Made by a program: the position numbers and the translations under genes. 64,000 nt of DNA from Heligmosomoides polygyrus polygyrus (taxonomy: Eukaryota; Nematoda; Chromadorea; Rhabditida; Heligmosomidae). The notes below the pieces were generated by a model. That model had not been told where the DNA came from and did not search any database. It worked only from the letters and a program-made list of their open reading frames with translations. Shown here piece by piece: positions 48,321-59,692 of this stretch. The first letter of the stretch is position 1. The number at the start of each line of letters is the position of its first letter. Location: assembly GCA_947396885.1 (NCBI GenBank), contig OX377202.1, forward strand, positions 70,032,643 through 70,096,642. Reading direction: 5' to 3'.

Positions 48321-48599
48321 GCCGTATATTCAATTCAATTCAATTTATTACGACCATGAAAGACAGTCGTGAGAAATACAACATAGCATCAACCAAACTT
48401 AAACATCATTGTGAAACGTAACGAGAAAGGACAAAACGTGTAACTGTAACTCAGAAATTTGAAACAGCAATCAAACTAATACTGTAGGAGAGCATCTTTT
48501 GCGACTCGTTTGAAAGATTCAAGGGACTCAGGAGTAGGGCTGATGTTGCTCTTCAGTGCGAGATACGTTGATCCGGCCCTTAGGATAAAAAGGAGAAAG

Positions 48600-48882
48600 G
48601 ACGGCGATATTAAATTCCTTTTGGGATGCGCCACGCATTCTGCTTCTACGGGATATCGAGGAGGCGATTTGAAGGCGTATTTGTCCGTACAATGACTTGC
48701 GGTGCCCAGCCGATGAACAAGTCAGCGCTCTATCCTTCCCAGACACGTCTGGTACCAATTCACCGACCCCGAAGGCTTGGTTGGCCTGGGCGGGAAATCC
48801 GAACCAGAAACCTGGTATCGGGTGCAGGCGACAGTCGCGCCTCCTTCGACTGCGCTACACGCGCCCAATTCATTTATTCACA
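48600..48882 (-). mobile_element. tRNA-derived SINE, family 1, inserted in a CR1 fragment
   Basis: The minus-strand head lies at about 48870-48798: box A-like TAGCGCAGTCGAAGG and box B-like GGTTCGGATTTCCCGCC. Its body (AGACGTGTCTGGGAAGG, GACTTGTTCATCGGCTGG) matches the copy at 63790. CR1 coding resumes on each side. Confidence 0.75.
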
Positions 48883-48937
48883 GTAAGGGCCGGATGGAGC
48901 TTTCGGTTCTATTCGGCCCTTACTGTGAATAAATGCT
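48870..48937. repeat. Short perfect inverted repeat
   Basis: CATTTATTCACAGTAAGGGCC is repeated inverted (GGCCCTTACTGTGAATAAATG) around a spacer of about 22 bases. It lies at the SINE head boundary in CR1 copy C. It may be a small foldback insertion. Confidence 0.75.
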
Positions 48938-49339
48938 TCCTGGTCTCAAGACTTTGTTTTGGATGCCATATTTTATAGGGTGTTCCTCTAGTCTTTGGGG
49001 GATCAATCTGTAAAATGCCGATGAGTTTATACGAACTTGTCCAGAGAGTATTTTGAAAACAGAGCAAGCATCCATCCACTTTCTTCGGGAGGACAGCGAG
49101 TGGACTCCAAAAAATTTGTTCAGAATTGCTGCTTTTGGAATCCCTGAATAGAAGAGCCCGTTGTACCTTATAACAAGCTTCCTTGTGGAACTATTTTGAA
49201 TATTTTCTATCAGGAGAATGTCTTTTTTCTTATGTGGCGAAAATACTGCTGTGTCCCACTTTCAACTAAGGGTCGGACATAAGTCTTATATGCTTGTATC
49301 AGGACACTTTTATTTTTAGTGGATAGTCCTTCATAGGTG

Positions 49340-50985
49340 TTACAGCACTACACACAAGCAGTGCTTGAACCGAAGAAAACAAGACACCGGGGAAAACCAT
49401 ATATTGTCGTTCAGAGTTCTGTAGACAGTGAGAGAGATTGTTCTATTGTTATATGGTGAGATGTGATAGTGTTTTGTACACACAGAAAGCGAAATGCAAT
49501 AATTTTCAAAGTTTTTTTTTCGCATGTTGTTCTTAACAGACGGATTTGTTAGGCCAAACGTGAAGATTACGCGTTCTCCCAGGAAACCTGTAAAAGGGAG
49601 TGCACCAATTAAATTAGTCAATCCTTTGATTAAGTGGTGCTTAAGCAATTAAATTACTCTTTTACTAACTGATCGGGATTTCCCACTTAGAAACAGAGCT
49701 CACTAAGTAATTCGATTGTTTTTTCTAACTTCCTGCTGCTCCCTTGCTTGATAACCGTGCTTCCACACCGAAATGTACCATCACAAGTCATTCTTGTTGG
49801 TGCTTAATGCGCTTTAACAGTGAGGAGCTCGTGGATTTTGCTTTTTTGAAAACGACTGGATAAGAATGGCTCTTACCCATGTCGTCTAATGTTTTTGGAA
49901 TGGTTTGGAATTCACCTGAAAGCTTCTGAGAGGTAGACGTAAGCAAGTCGACGTCATCAATGTTAATCGCGTGTCTCGTCGATCGTGACGCGGACTGCTC
50001 TCCAACACGTCAGCGCAACTACAACTGTTGTGCATTTAAATATGGTGGAGCAAGGCTGGCTTACACAGTTATAAGTGTGACCTTCCGGACAGGTCGTCCC
50101 ACGCTAACCAAGAAGAGCCGTCGCCCAGACGGATTCGAATGGCGTCTACGCTGATTACTGCCAGTTGACTTACCTAAGTTCTCACATCTCACTCGTGCTA
50201 CTCGCCGGCGCCGTCATATGGATTTTTGTTTCATGACGCAATTGCTATTCGCAGCGGCACCTTTCTGTGTTGCTGATCGATTTCTGTGCTTGCTGCTTCT
50301 TACGACGCCTGCCTACTTAATCTCGATGAAGTTCTACCGTTACAAAAGAAATCGGTGACGATGTGATGCATCTCGCTGAGCGGCCTGAAAATCTGCTTCC
50401 GTCCAGTGCCGCCTTCAATGAAACATGCCAATCTGACTTGTTTTTCGTCGGAAAGCAACTCCTTTGACATCTCTCCATAACAGGGTGCTGTGAACTGTTC
50501 AGTAATTCAAGGCAATGCGAGGTTCTCGCATGTTCTTAGCAACCGCGAGAAGAAATGCGAGTAATCACTTGCTGGGCATAACAACGGTCGCCGCTCTCAT
50601 TGTTGCCGTCACTCGCCAATCGTAATCGTTTGAATTTGGCACTTGTTCATGAGTCATTCGTCTGTATATCTGACGAGTAGGAGATTCTTCAATTAATTCT
50701 CAGCTTTTTTCAAGCAATTTTCACACGTGTATGTGCTGAGAATGCTGTAGATCATGGTGTTTTGTGTTACTTCAGAGGAGGTTGCCTCCCTACAGATTTC
50801 TTTGCTATGGTCTATTAGTCCAGAATTTATAGCTTCATCATTTCATTAAAAGCTTCTGTCGGTATCATTAATGAAGGCAGGGATCTTGTTTCACTGACCA
50901 TATATCTACATCTTCCACATTTGAAAACGCTGGCTTTCTCCCGGGCAAAGTTCAGCAGACCACATAAAGATTTAAAATATTCTTA
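49340..50985. other. Stretch without recognised features
   Basis: No motif-bearing frame or shared repeat was found. Confidence 0.4.
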
Positions 50986-50989
50986 ATTT

Positions 50990-52380
50990 TTGAAAATCAT
51001 GAAACAAAATATGCACGCATGGTTTGAACAAAATATGCACGCATGGATCTGTGCCTTAGGCCGGGGGCATACTTCCATCGTGGCGATGTCATCGCGCTGC
51101 TCAGTTCATGGCCATTCCGCCGCACGCGGTCGAATAGTCAAAGGAAACTTCGCCGCGGCCGCCGCAACAGTGGCGGTCGGCATGCGCGATGGCTTCCCGC
51201 GCCTATCGCGGGCGTGGCATACTTTTTCGCGCCGCGCGCGGTGTTTAGCGTTGGTCCTGGACGGATCGCCGTCTCGCTTCCTTGCAGAGCGATGGGCGAT
51301 GCGACGAGCACAGAGAATTTCAAATTCTTTCGCGTCGCTCTGCAGAACTGATCGCCGCGATTCCATCGCGGCGATGGGAAGTATGCACGAGGCCTTACGT
51401 TCATCGACCTGAAGAAGGCATTCAACTCCGTCAAAACTGAAGCAGTCTCGGCAAGGGGATACCATATCCCCGAAGCTCTTCAGCGCCACTCTCGAAAACG
51501 TCATGCGCGAACTAGAATGGGAAAACATGGGAGTGAAGGTCGACGGCCGGCAACTGCACCATCTTCGCATTGCTGATGACGTCAGGCCCATAACATCGAG
51601 CGCCAGTCAGGCGTAGCGAATGCTACCGACTTCGATCGTGTGTGTGTGGGAAGGTTGGACTGCAGTTGAATCTTACGAAGGAATGAGGAACGGACAGGTT
51701 TCTGACGCCCCATTCTCGCTCAACGGAACGAACATCTCCGAATGCTCCAGTTACGTTTTCTGGGTGGCGAAGTCAATATGGCCAACGACCTAGTGCCGGA
51801 GCTGAGCAGGAGGAAACAAGCGGCTTGGGGAGCTTGCAAGAGCGTCGAAAGAGTCGTGAAGAAGACGAAGAACGTCCGATTCCGTGCCCACCTATTCGAC
51901 TCCACTGTTTTTCCTGCCCTAACATACATCTCAGAGACCTGGGTTATACGAAAGCAGGATGAACACACGATCAGGGTCCTGCAGCGTGGAATCGAGAGGA
52001 CGATGCTCGGAGTGACACGACTCACGCAAGTGAGAGGCCTCCAGAGTTCCGAGATTCGCCGACGTTCGAAGATCAGAGACGCTGTCGCATGGGCCAAGTC
52101 TTCAAAATTTAGGGGGGTGGCCACGTAATGCGATTCGCAGACACCCGCTGGACGAGAGCCATCACCGATTGGATTCCGCGGGATGTCAAGAGAACACCAG
52201 ACGCCCACCAACGCGTGGTCGGACTTCTTGGTGAAAGCCCAGAACGACCGATATGACGCTCTTCGTATCCCTCGAGTGAGGAGGATCCATTGGACCACTC
52301 TGGCACGCGACAGGGACGAATGAAGATGCTGCTGGCGCCCGCTCGAGCAGGTCGATGATCAACTGTGATACAGGTGATGA
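50990..52380 (+). mobile_element. RTE-type non-LTR retrotransposon fragment (copy C), interrupted by a MITE
   Basis: Reading across the MITE at 51059-51394 gives RMDLCLTFIDLKKAFNSVKT. The frame then jumps, with loss of roughly 65 residues, to RQGDTISPKLFSATL and VDGRQLHHLRIADD (51449-51580). After that come LGGEVNMANDLVPELSRRKQ (51762), RFRAHLFDSTVFPALTY, EIRRRSKIRDAVAWAKSSKF and RWTRAITDWIPRD (52150). It is the same clade as copy A but on the opposite strand. FADD has become IADD. Several frame changes make it inactive. Confidence 0.88.
51059..51394. mobile_element. Harbinger-type MITE inside an RTE copy, TTA target duplication
   Basis: The ends are GGCC(N5)GCATACTTCC with inverted partner GGAAGTATGC(N4)GGCC, flanked by TTA at 51056-51058 and 51395-51397. 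Removing the element and one TTA restores the RTE reading frame. The interior is GC-rich, made of GCGATGG- and CGCGGCG-type words, 336 bp in all. Related to 22973-24062 and 56732-56854. Confidence 0.9.
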
Positions 52381-52384
52381 CCTC

Positions 52385-54835
52385 TAATCGATCTTAGTGG
52401 CGTTTCGCTCTCGTCGGAAACAATTTCCTTTCTATTGGATCGATGAAGTGAGACCAGACTTGGCAAAAACACTCAGAATTTAATTCAAAAATCAACTATT
52501 CTCCGAATGAGCGCAGACGTAGAGAACGATCCATGACAAATTCCTAATTAATTGCCGACCTTAATTTGTTATCCAAATCTTATTAAGCAGCATTAAGACT
52601 CAAATTGACTTAATGGAATAGTATAGGTTGGGCCAACAATAGTGCCGGGTTGGATCCACTGAATTCAAGGTGCGATTTTCTCGCTGTTGAACGAGCCCCT
52701 CCTTTTTTAGTCTGATCAGAACACATCGAACCTTCGTGTTTCTTTTGTGCGTCACAAGTGGGACACCAAAGACTTCTATGTATAGTCTAGGAAGTCGTGA
52801 AGGATAGTTTCCTCACTGGCTCAGTGTATATCTTTAATGAGGGTTCTAGGAGACATTTTGGTAGATACATAATACAGGCTTTGGAGAGGTCTGAGGAATA
52901 TGGAGGGTGCACATTCTATCTGTGTATCTCCACCACTATTCCATTGAACTATGCTCCACCACTATTCATTTGAATTCTTCCGTGACTAATGTACAAGATG
53001 CAGACGTTATTTCCCAATTTTCCATTTGGTGGCTTAGAGAAGCCAATCGCGTATCTTTAAGAAAAGTATCGGATTCACACGACTGAGCTCGGAACGAAAT
53101 TTCTAGAAAGCGTGTCAGTCCTTTATGCATTCGCACTGAATTAGCAGGACAGTAAAGGAGGGAGCTGAACTGATAGAAAAAGTGGGCAGCTCTGAAAATG
53201 CCGAAGATATGTAGATGTTGAGCAACGGCAATCACTACATATATGTAAAAGTACAACGAAACGATGTTGTTGAACAAGAGTGGGTAATCGAGCTGTGCAG
53301 CCTAGTGAAGCAGCAACGGTATGAGGCCGCTGAAGATAACAAGAATGTTTTGCGCGCCATGGTGCAATGCTGCTACAGTAAGATTGCGCGTTGGCTTAAG
53401 TGTGTGCGGTCTAGCGGTGGAAACACGCGGCCGACCGCAACAATATGCTAATATTCAGCCGCTGCGGCTGTTTCGCATCCGTTTTGGGACGTACGCATAC
53501 AAAGGCATCAGAGGATGATGTATTAGCCCTGAAAGTAATCGCTCGGGTCCAGTGGACTACACATGCAAGGCATGAAAAGATTAAATGTACAGCGTTATCT
53601 AACAATAACATGTATGTCATAGTGGTGTGAGTACTATTTTCACGCGGTTACTCCGTAGAAGATTTCACGTCTTTAATAAATTGAATTTTTTGATTCTCCA
53701 GCTCAAGTAGCAGTGTCGATCACAGGGAAAGGCGCAAATAGGGTCCGGGGGTGGAGTTACTCTACTCAGTGGTTATACTTTGGTAAAAAGGCACTTGTAT
53801 GTACAGTTACATCATAAATGGCCTGCCTCAGTTACCTCAGTTCACTGTAGGGGTAGAACACACTATTGCTGCAAAAAAATCCGGTTTCAAAGGGCAAATA
53901 GGGCTGTACTACATGGTTACACCCTCCCCCCCCCCCCCCCCCCCGGACCCTAGACCCTAGGTGCGCTAGGAAAATGTTGTGATAGCTAGTGCTATGAAAC
54001 TGGTTCATCAATACAGATTCTCCTAAAAAATGTTGTCACTATCTGAATGTCTGAATGGTCATAACTCTTAGCTTTCCTACAACATGTACCATGTGTGTCA
54101 ATACCGCTTAAAACCTTGGAACAAGTGCAGCATTTGAGCATGAATCTCTAAAATGTGTCTAGAAACTTACAATCATGCGAGGAGGTCTGAAGTGTATCAG
54201 CAATGGCGACGGAGAATTCCACTTCGTTGACTTCAAAAGCCCAATACTTCGCCACGACACCATCAGTTCAGAGGGTCATTTGCACTCGCAGTTACGGGTT
54301 GGTACAGTCGTAGTACTCCTGTTTTATCTCGATGCGATGGTCAGTTGTTCTATAACTTGGAACCATCTAGGAATCAAATCAGGTGAAGAATCAACTCTAT
54401 AACTTGGAGTCATCTCATGTGAGTTAACTAGATTCCGCTCCAAATTCGAATGAGCCAATTCGCTGGTTGTTACAGCTGCCTCACAGTGTTGCAATCTTTA
54501 AGTTAATAACTAGTACTGGTATGCTTCTGATTCTACAGAATCGCTGCCGTCTGGGTCAGGTCAAATTTATTGGCCATATTAGTCCCTAATTCAGGCTGAC
54601 CTGTCTTGGACAGCGATGAGAATGTGCCTTCACTTTTATAAGAAAGTGTTGGAAAAAACGCAAAAGCTTTTTTTCACCTCTCCTTTCGCGGAGCGGCTGC
54701 GTTTAGTTTTCGTCCGAACGTATTCTTCTTCGATTGATTTCTACCATCTGCGTCTTTCTTCAGCCGTTTATTGTGTTTTTCTTGAGTTGTGAGAGCCCAA
54801 TTTCCCTAACATTTCGTTTTTTCTTTGTACTTTTA
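52385..54835. other. Stretch without recognised features
   Basis: No family motif was found in any frame. A 19-base run of C at 53926-53944 is the only striking item. Confidence 0.4.
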
Positions 54836-54879
54836 GTTGTTGTTTTTTCTAGGATCAATAACGCCATCTATCTGCGGTA

Positions 54880-57720
54880 GGTCAATCAGCATGGTGCGCA
54901 CGACCCGTAAGCAGGTGACCAACAGCAATAGCCTCAACCAAGGAGTTGCTGCTTCAAGTATTAACAGTTCCGTATGGCCCTCCGCCGTTCCAAGCGATGC
55001 TGACTTTAGTAAAATGTCAGCAACTCACCTTATCAACAACATCTTGGAACGGAATAAGGACCCAGTAATTGACCAGATGATGAGAGCGTTATTCACGAAA
55101 ATTCCTAAGGAATTTTCAAAGAGTGTGGAAGCTGAAAAACGCTCTCGCAGCATCGTAATTGCTGGCATTAAGGAGACAGTCCACCCTCCGAACGTCGGAA
55201 CGATTTGGAGGGTAAGGTAGCGAGCGTGTTAGACGTTCTGCAGGTTGAGTGCAGACCTGTAAAAGTTTATAGAATGGGTAAAATGATGCACGACCGTGCA
55301 CGCCTAGTTAAAGTAGTGCTTCCTTCCTCATTTCACTGCAGAAGAGCACTATCGAACGTCCGCTTTCTTCGCGCTGCCGGCTTCGCGGACGTATTCGTTC
55401 GCAGAAGTATGACAGCGGAGGAAGGGCTAAGGGATTTCTAATTGCGTAAGGAGGCTCGGGAAAAAACAAGGATAAAGAGAGAAGGGAATTGGTTGTCTAT
55501 CGTGCTGAGCTGAAGCACGCTTCCGAAATCTCCCTTGAGGTTACGGGAGATGTGTGAGCGAGCACGGTAGACCACCATCATTCCTTTGCTCTCTTCTTAG
55601 TGCTCGTAATCTAGTAAACAAGCTCCACCACCTCCATTACTCCTTTCCGATACCAAGCCTGACATAGTTTTCATACCCGAGACATGGCTTACATCGAAAA
55701 TTCGAAGCTCCGAAATTATTGGCAACCTCCCATATGAAATACTTAGAGTGGATCGCGGTAGGCCTAGAGGAGGAGGTGTTTGTTGTTTAACTAAGAATGA
55801 CATTCTTACGCACTCTGTTAACGTGGAAGCTAGACTAAAATCGGACGTCTTGTGTGTGGACATTCTATCACCCAACATTTCCTCTTCTATACGATTTATA
55901 GGTGTATACCGTCCTCCTAATTGTCTAAAATGTGATGACGATGAATTAATTGAGTTGCTCTCTACTCTTATAGCGAGTAGTAGTAACACAATAATTTTCG
56001 GCGACCTCAATCTGAGAATTGACTGGAGTAACCTTGTCTCACGGAGTCCTAGTGCAGCATGCTTTTTGAAGTGTTTTATTGATTCTGGATTTAAGCAGAC
56101 AGTGAATGCATCTTCACGTGCCGACAATATTCTTGACGTTGTGCTTACCACAACCCCTATTGTACACGGTGTTACAACGCATTCTCCTCTAGCTACCGCT
56201 GACCATATCATCGTAAACTTCTTCGTTAGGTCCTGCAAGTCCTAGAGACCGAAAATTTACCACTACCTGATTTTTCAAGGGTAGACTATCGTTCATTGAG
56301 CAAAAGCCTGCTTAATATTGATTGGCTAAAACTGTTAGATAGTTATACATCTACTGCAGAACTTTATCAAAGGTTTTGTTGTATAAATTATGATAGGCTG
56401 TCCCATATTGTGCCCTTCACCGCACGAAAGCTGTCAAGTGAACAATATTTTCCTCAACATATTCGAAACTTACTTGTTCAGAAGAAGAGAATTTTCCTAC
56501 AGTCACCTGACACCCTGAACCACACTCTTTATAAGAGAGTGTGCATGGACACCGCATCGCAATATAAGGAAATTCTTGGCCAATAGGGAGCATCGTTTAG
56601 CATCTCACACGTACTTAAGAAAGCTGCATGCATACATACGGAGCACGATGAAGTCTGATGGACAATCCTCTGTTCTACTTATGGTTAGTAAAGACGGTTC
56701 AGAATGTCGCACTGATATTAGCGAAGCATTAAGGCTAGAGCATACTTCGCTGCCTTTGCTGCGGCAGCAATGATAAAGGATATCATCGAGCTGCTGCCTC
56801 TGATATCCTTTATCATTGCTGCCGCAGCAAAGGCAGCGAAGTGTGTTCGAGCCTTTAGCGTTAGCGGATTACTTTGCCTCCTTATTCTCGAACGACAACG
56901 CCTATTTCGTTTCGCCACCCGTGTTCGACCACCAACTTCTTGTCGTAAATTATGCAATATTTGTTTTCATCCTTAAGAAATTTACAGTATTCTGAAATGT
57001 TTGAAACCTTCAACTACAGAACCCTACGATGAAATTCTTTCAATTGTGTTTAAAAAACGGGCTAGTTTTTTTTAAGCAAGCCTCTAGCGTACATTTTTAA
57101 TGTCTTGCCGATGTTAAGGGATTCATATACAGCTCTTTTTTCCATTTTGCGCCACGTCCATACTGATAATCCATCAGTCTTGGTTCGGTTGCACAGATCC
57201 TACGTTTTGCCACATTTAGAGTACCGCTCTCAAGTATGGACTCCCTCTACTAGGAAGCACGCCCTACAATTGAAAAGGGACCAGCAAACCTTTACGAGGA
57301 TAGTGTGTAGCAGGATGAAACTGAATTCTTCGCATTTACCTGCATATGGTGACCGTTTGAAGCTCTTAGGCCTAAGCACATTGTTGTACAGGCGGATCGT
57401 TGCTGATCTCACCTTTTGCTTCCGTATGCTTCGAGGAGAGTTAAGACTTCCGGCCAGTAAGTACTGGATATTTAGACCATGCGGCCAACGTTTAGGTGGG
57501 TTCAGGCTAGACTACGCTAAGGTTAACAGGAATAAGGGATCTAAGTTATTTAATTGTGTCTTCTTAAGATTTGCGAGGTGGATTCAGCTTTTACCTGCTG
57601 AGTTTCTAGCTTCTAGAAAACTCGCGTCTTTAGAAGTAATTTGGCGAAAACTGATTTACTGTGTTGTTTAAGTTTTGGGCATTGAGGATATGCAGTAGCG
57701 TTCCATTTTATGTGTGCATT
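54880..57720 (+). mobile_element. CR1-like non-LTR retrotransposon, broken (copy B)
   Basis: ORF1 starts at 54891 (MVRTTRKQVTNSNSLNQ) and changes frame near 55205. It ends with YRMGKMMHDRARLVKVVLPS and FADVFVRRSMTAEEGLRDF (55441), typical of nematode CR1 ORF1. The ORF2 endonuclease runs to 56245 with LCVDILSPN, FIGVYRPPNC and IIFGDLNLRIDWSN. The pre-RT linker is 56296-56720, and YFASLFSND marks the RT start at about 56870. After about 57080 most of the RT is deleted, including the catalytic box. The thumb region (VLPHLEYRSQVWTPSTRKHA, LLGLSTLLYRRI) runs to a stop at 57671. A hairpin MITE sits at 56732-56854. Confidence 0.9.
56732..56854. mobile_element. Hairpin MITE (Harbinger-type) inside CR1 copy B, TTA target duplication
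   Basis: Arms of 54 bases (56732-56785 and 56801-56854) match with three mismatches around a 15-base loop. The ends read AGGCTAGAGCATACTTCGC and its partner. TTA flanks both sides (56729-56731, 56855-56857). Removing it and one TTA gives an uninterrupted frame reading SEALALADYFASLF across the CR1 reverse transcriptase start. Confidence 0.9.
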
Positions 57721-57939
57721 CAGGGAATCTCAGTCTCGCCCCCTCTGTACAGTACCGCGCATGTCTTTTGGTCAATTCCCGAAAAAGCCGCTTTGGAGCG
57801 TTCCAAAGCGGCTTTTTTATATAACTTTCTTTAAAATTAAGCACTTGTGAAAAGAAACATAAATTTGAGCTCAGCAGGCCGAGCTCTATCTTTTGACATA
57901 TAAATCAATAAAGTTGAACAATGTATATAGGCCGGACAT

Positions 57940-58440
57940 AATCAATCGAGTGGGCGCGAGAGCCTGTAGAGTGACAGTTTGGAGAGTTTTATCGAAATAT
58001 CCAGCCGCCCTACTCAGAAATTGCCTTGAGACTGTTCAGCTTGTCTTTGGAGTGCGCCGTGAACAATGCTTATAGAATCGAACTTATCAATCGAGTGGGC
58101 GCGATCACTCGTAGAGTGAGGTCGAGTGGGCGCGAGAGCCTGTATAGTGACCGTTTGGGAAGTTTTATAGAAATTTCCAGCCGTTCTGCTTAGGAAATGC
58201 TCCTAGCCTGTCCAGCTTGCCTTTGGAGTGCGCCGTGAACAATGCATATAGAATGGAGCCTATCAATCGAGTGGGCGCGAGAGCCTATAGAGTGACCGTT
58301 TCGGGAGTTTTATCGGAAATTCCTAGCAGCCCTACTCATAAATTGCTCCTAATCTGTCCAGCTTGCCGTTGGAATGCGCCGTAAACAATGCATATAGAAT
58401 CGAACCTATCAATCGAGTAGGCGCGACCACTCGCAAATTG
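57940..58440. repeat. Subterminal tandem repeats of the foldback element, left arm
   Basis: Units start at about 57940, 58085 (with a short internal duplication), 58262 and 58405, each with TCAATCGAGT(G/A)GGCGCGA and a GTGACCGTTT-like block. They differ by about 10 percent by eye. The right arm (60375-60690) holds two full units in the opposite orientation. Confidence 0.75.
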
Positions 58441-59599
58441 CACGCGCGAGTGTGTTCGGAGCGCAATAACTCTGTTGAGATCGAATCGTTCCGGCTGCGG
58501 CTCGTGGATTTTGTAGGTAGTAGAAAGTTTTAATAGTACGCGAAAGTGCAGCGTTATAGCTTGCAAAGAAGCGAAATTATAGCGGCGCGAAAACGCAGGT
58601 TTGCCGTGTGTGACACGATTTTTTCCGATTTCAGTCGACCTCCTGCAGGAAGACGCGACGTGCTAACGGCATGCAAGCGCGTATTCTAGCAGAACACTGA
58701 AGGCACTTTACGATGCCATGCTCACAGCTCCTCATCTGCCTGAACTGGCTTGGCCTCATCTACCAGTTTAGAGCGGCGTAAGATAGCGGTTAGAGTTTCT
58801 TGCGCTCTTACTCACCCAGATTTGAGCTTTCGACTCTTGCAATGGCACAGTTCTCTTTAGCTCGAAGAGCTCTATCGAACGGTGTTACTCCCATCCAATT
58901 TGTCTAACACGATGAAAAAGTCCATTTGGCTGATTGTGGTAGAAGACACCCAAACTGATGACTGAGGGTGAACGGTGATCCTGACCCGACCACCCTCAAG
59001 CGGCAGGTAACCTACCGAAATCGGAGACATTTTCAAAAAACGGACGTCGGATTCGTAATCAGCGCACAAAATAACCACTAAATGATTTTGAACGAGAAAA
59101 CTTGGCCATTTTCGAAAAAATCGATTTTCTACGACGCCATCGTCCGTGCAGGCTCGGCCCACGTCCTCGATGGGAAATTGTCAAAAAATCGTTTTTTCCA
59201 GAATTGGACGAGAATGACACCATTCGATAGGGCTTTTCGTGCTGAAGCTAACGTTGTTATTGCGAGTGTCGAAAACTCAAATGTGGGTGAGTAAGAGCGC
59301 AGGAAACTTTAACCGCTATCTTACGCCGCTCTAAACTGGCAGATGAGGCCAAGGCAGTTCAGGCAGCTGAGGAGTTGTGAGCATATCATCGTAAAGTACC
59401 TTAAGCTGTCTGCTCGCTCATACATTTGTAGGTCGGTATCTCTCCGCGTCTTCCCGTAGTGGTCCACCGAAATTGGAAAAAAAATGCGCCACACAAGGCT
59501 AACCTGCATTTTCGCAGCGCAGTAACTTAGTCCAATCATAAGCTAATTGCTCTTTTTCAGCGCACTATTAGAACATTTTACTGCCTACAAAACCCACAA

Positions 59600-59692
59600 G
59601 CTGCAACCGGAAAGGTTTACACATGACAGAGTTATCGCGCTCAGAACACAGCAGCGCGATAACTCTGTCATGTGTAAACCTTTCCGGAATAC
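59600..59692. repeat. Inner palindrome of the foldback element
   Basis: CCGGAAAGGTTTACACATGA and TGACAGAGTTATCGCGCT are repeated inverted around the spacer CAGAACACAGC. Arms are about 37 bases and near-perfect. Confidence 0.85.

Larger units (their letters stand above)
48322..49335 (-). mobile_element. CR1-like 3' fragment with a SINE inserted (copy C)
   Basis: The minus strand encodes the C-terminal RT region of a CR1-like element: IQAYKTYVRPLVESGT near 49290, then degenerate sequence (FQKQQF, HRHFTD). After the SINE it resumes with STYLALKSNISPTPESLESF and KRVAKDALLQ near 48570-48490. Many stops are present. The 3' end has a short (ATTCA)n-like tail at 48327-48345 on the plus strand. It is a different subfamily from copies A and B by its wording. 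Confidence 0.72.

Noticed and set aside
51106..51591. A 161-codon minus-strand open frame
   Set aside because: It spans the MITE at 51059-51394 and antisense RTE sequence; no motif.
55597..56238. A 213-codon minus-strand open frame
   Set aside because: It is antisense to the CR1 copy B endonuclease, which has recognisable motifs on the plus strand.
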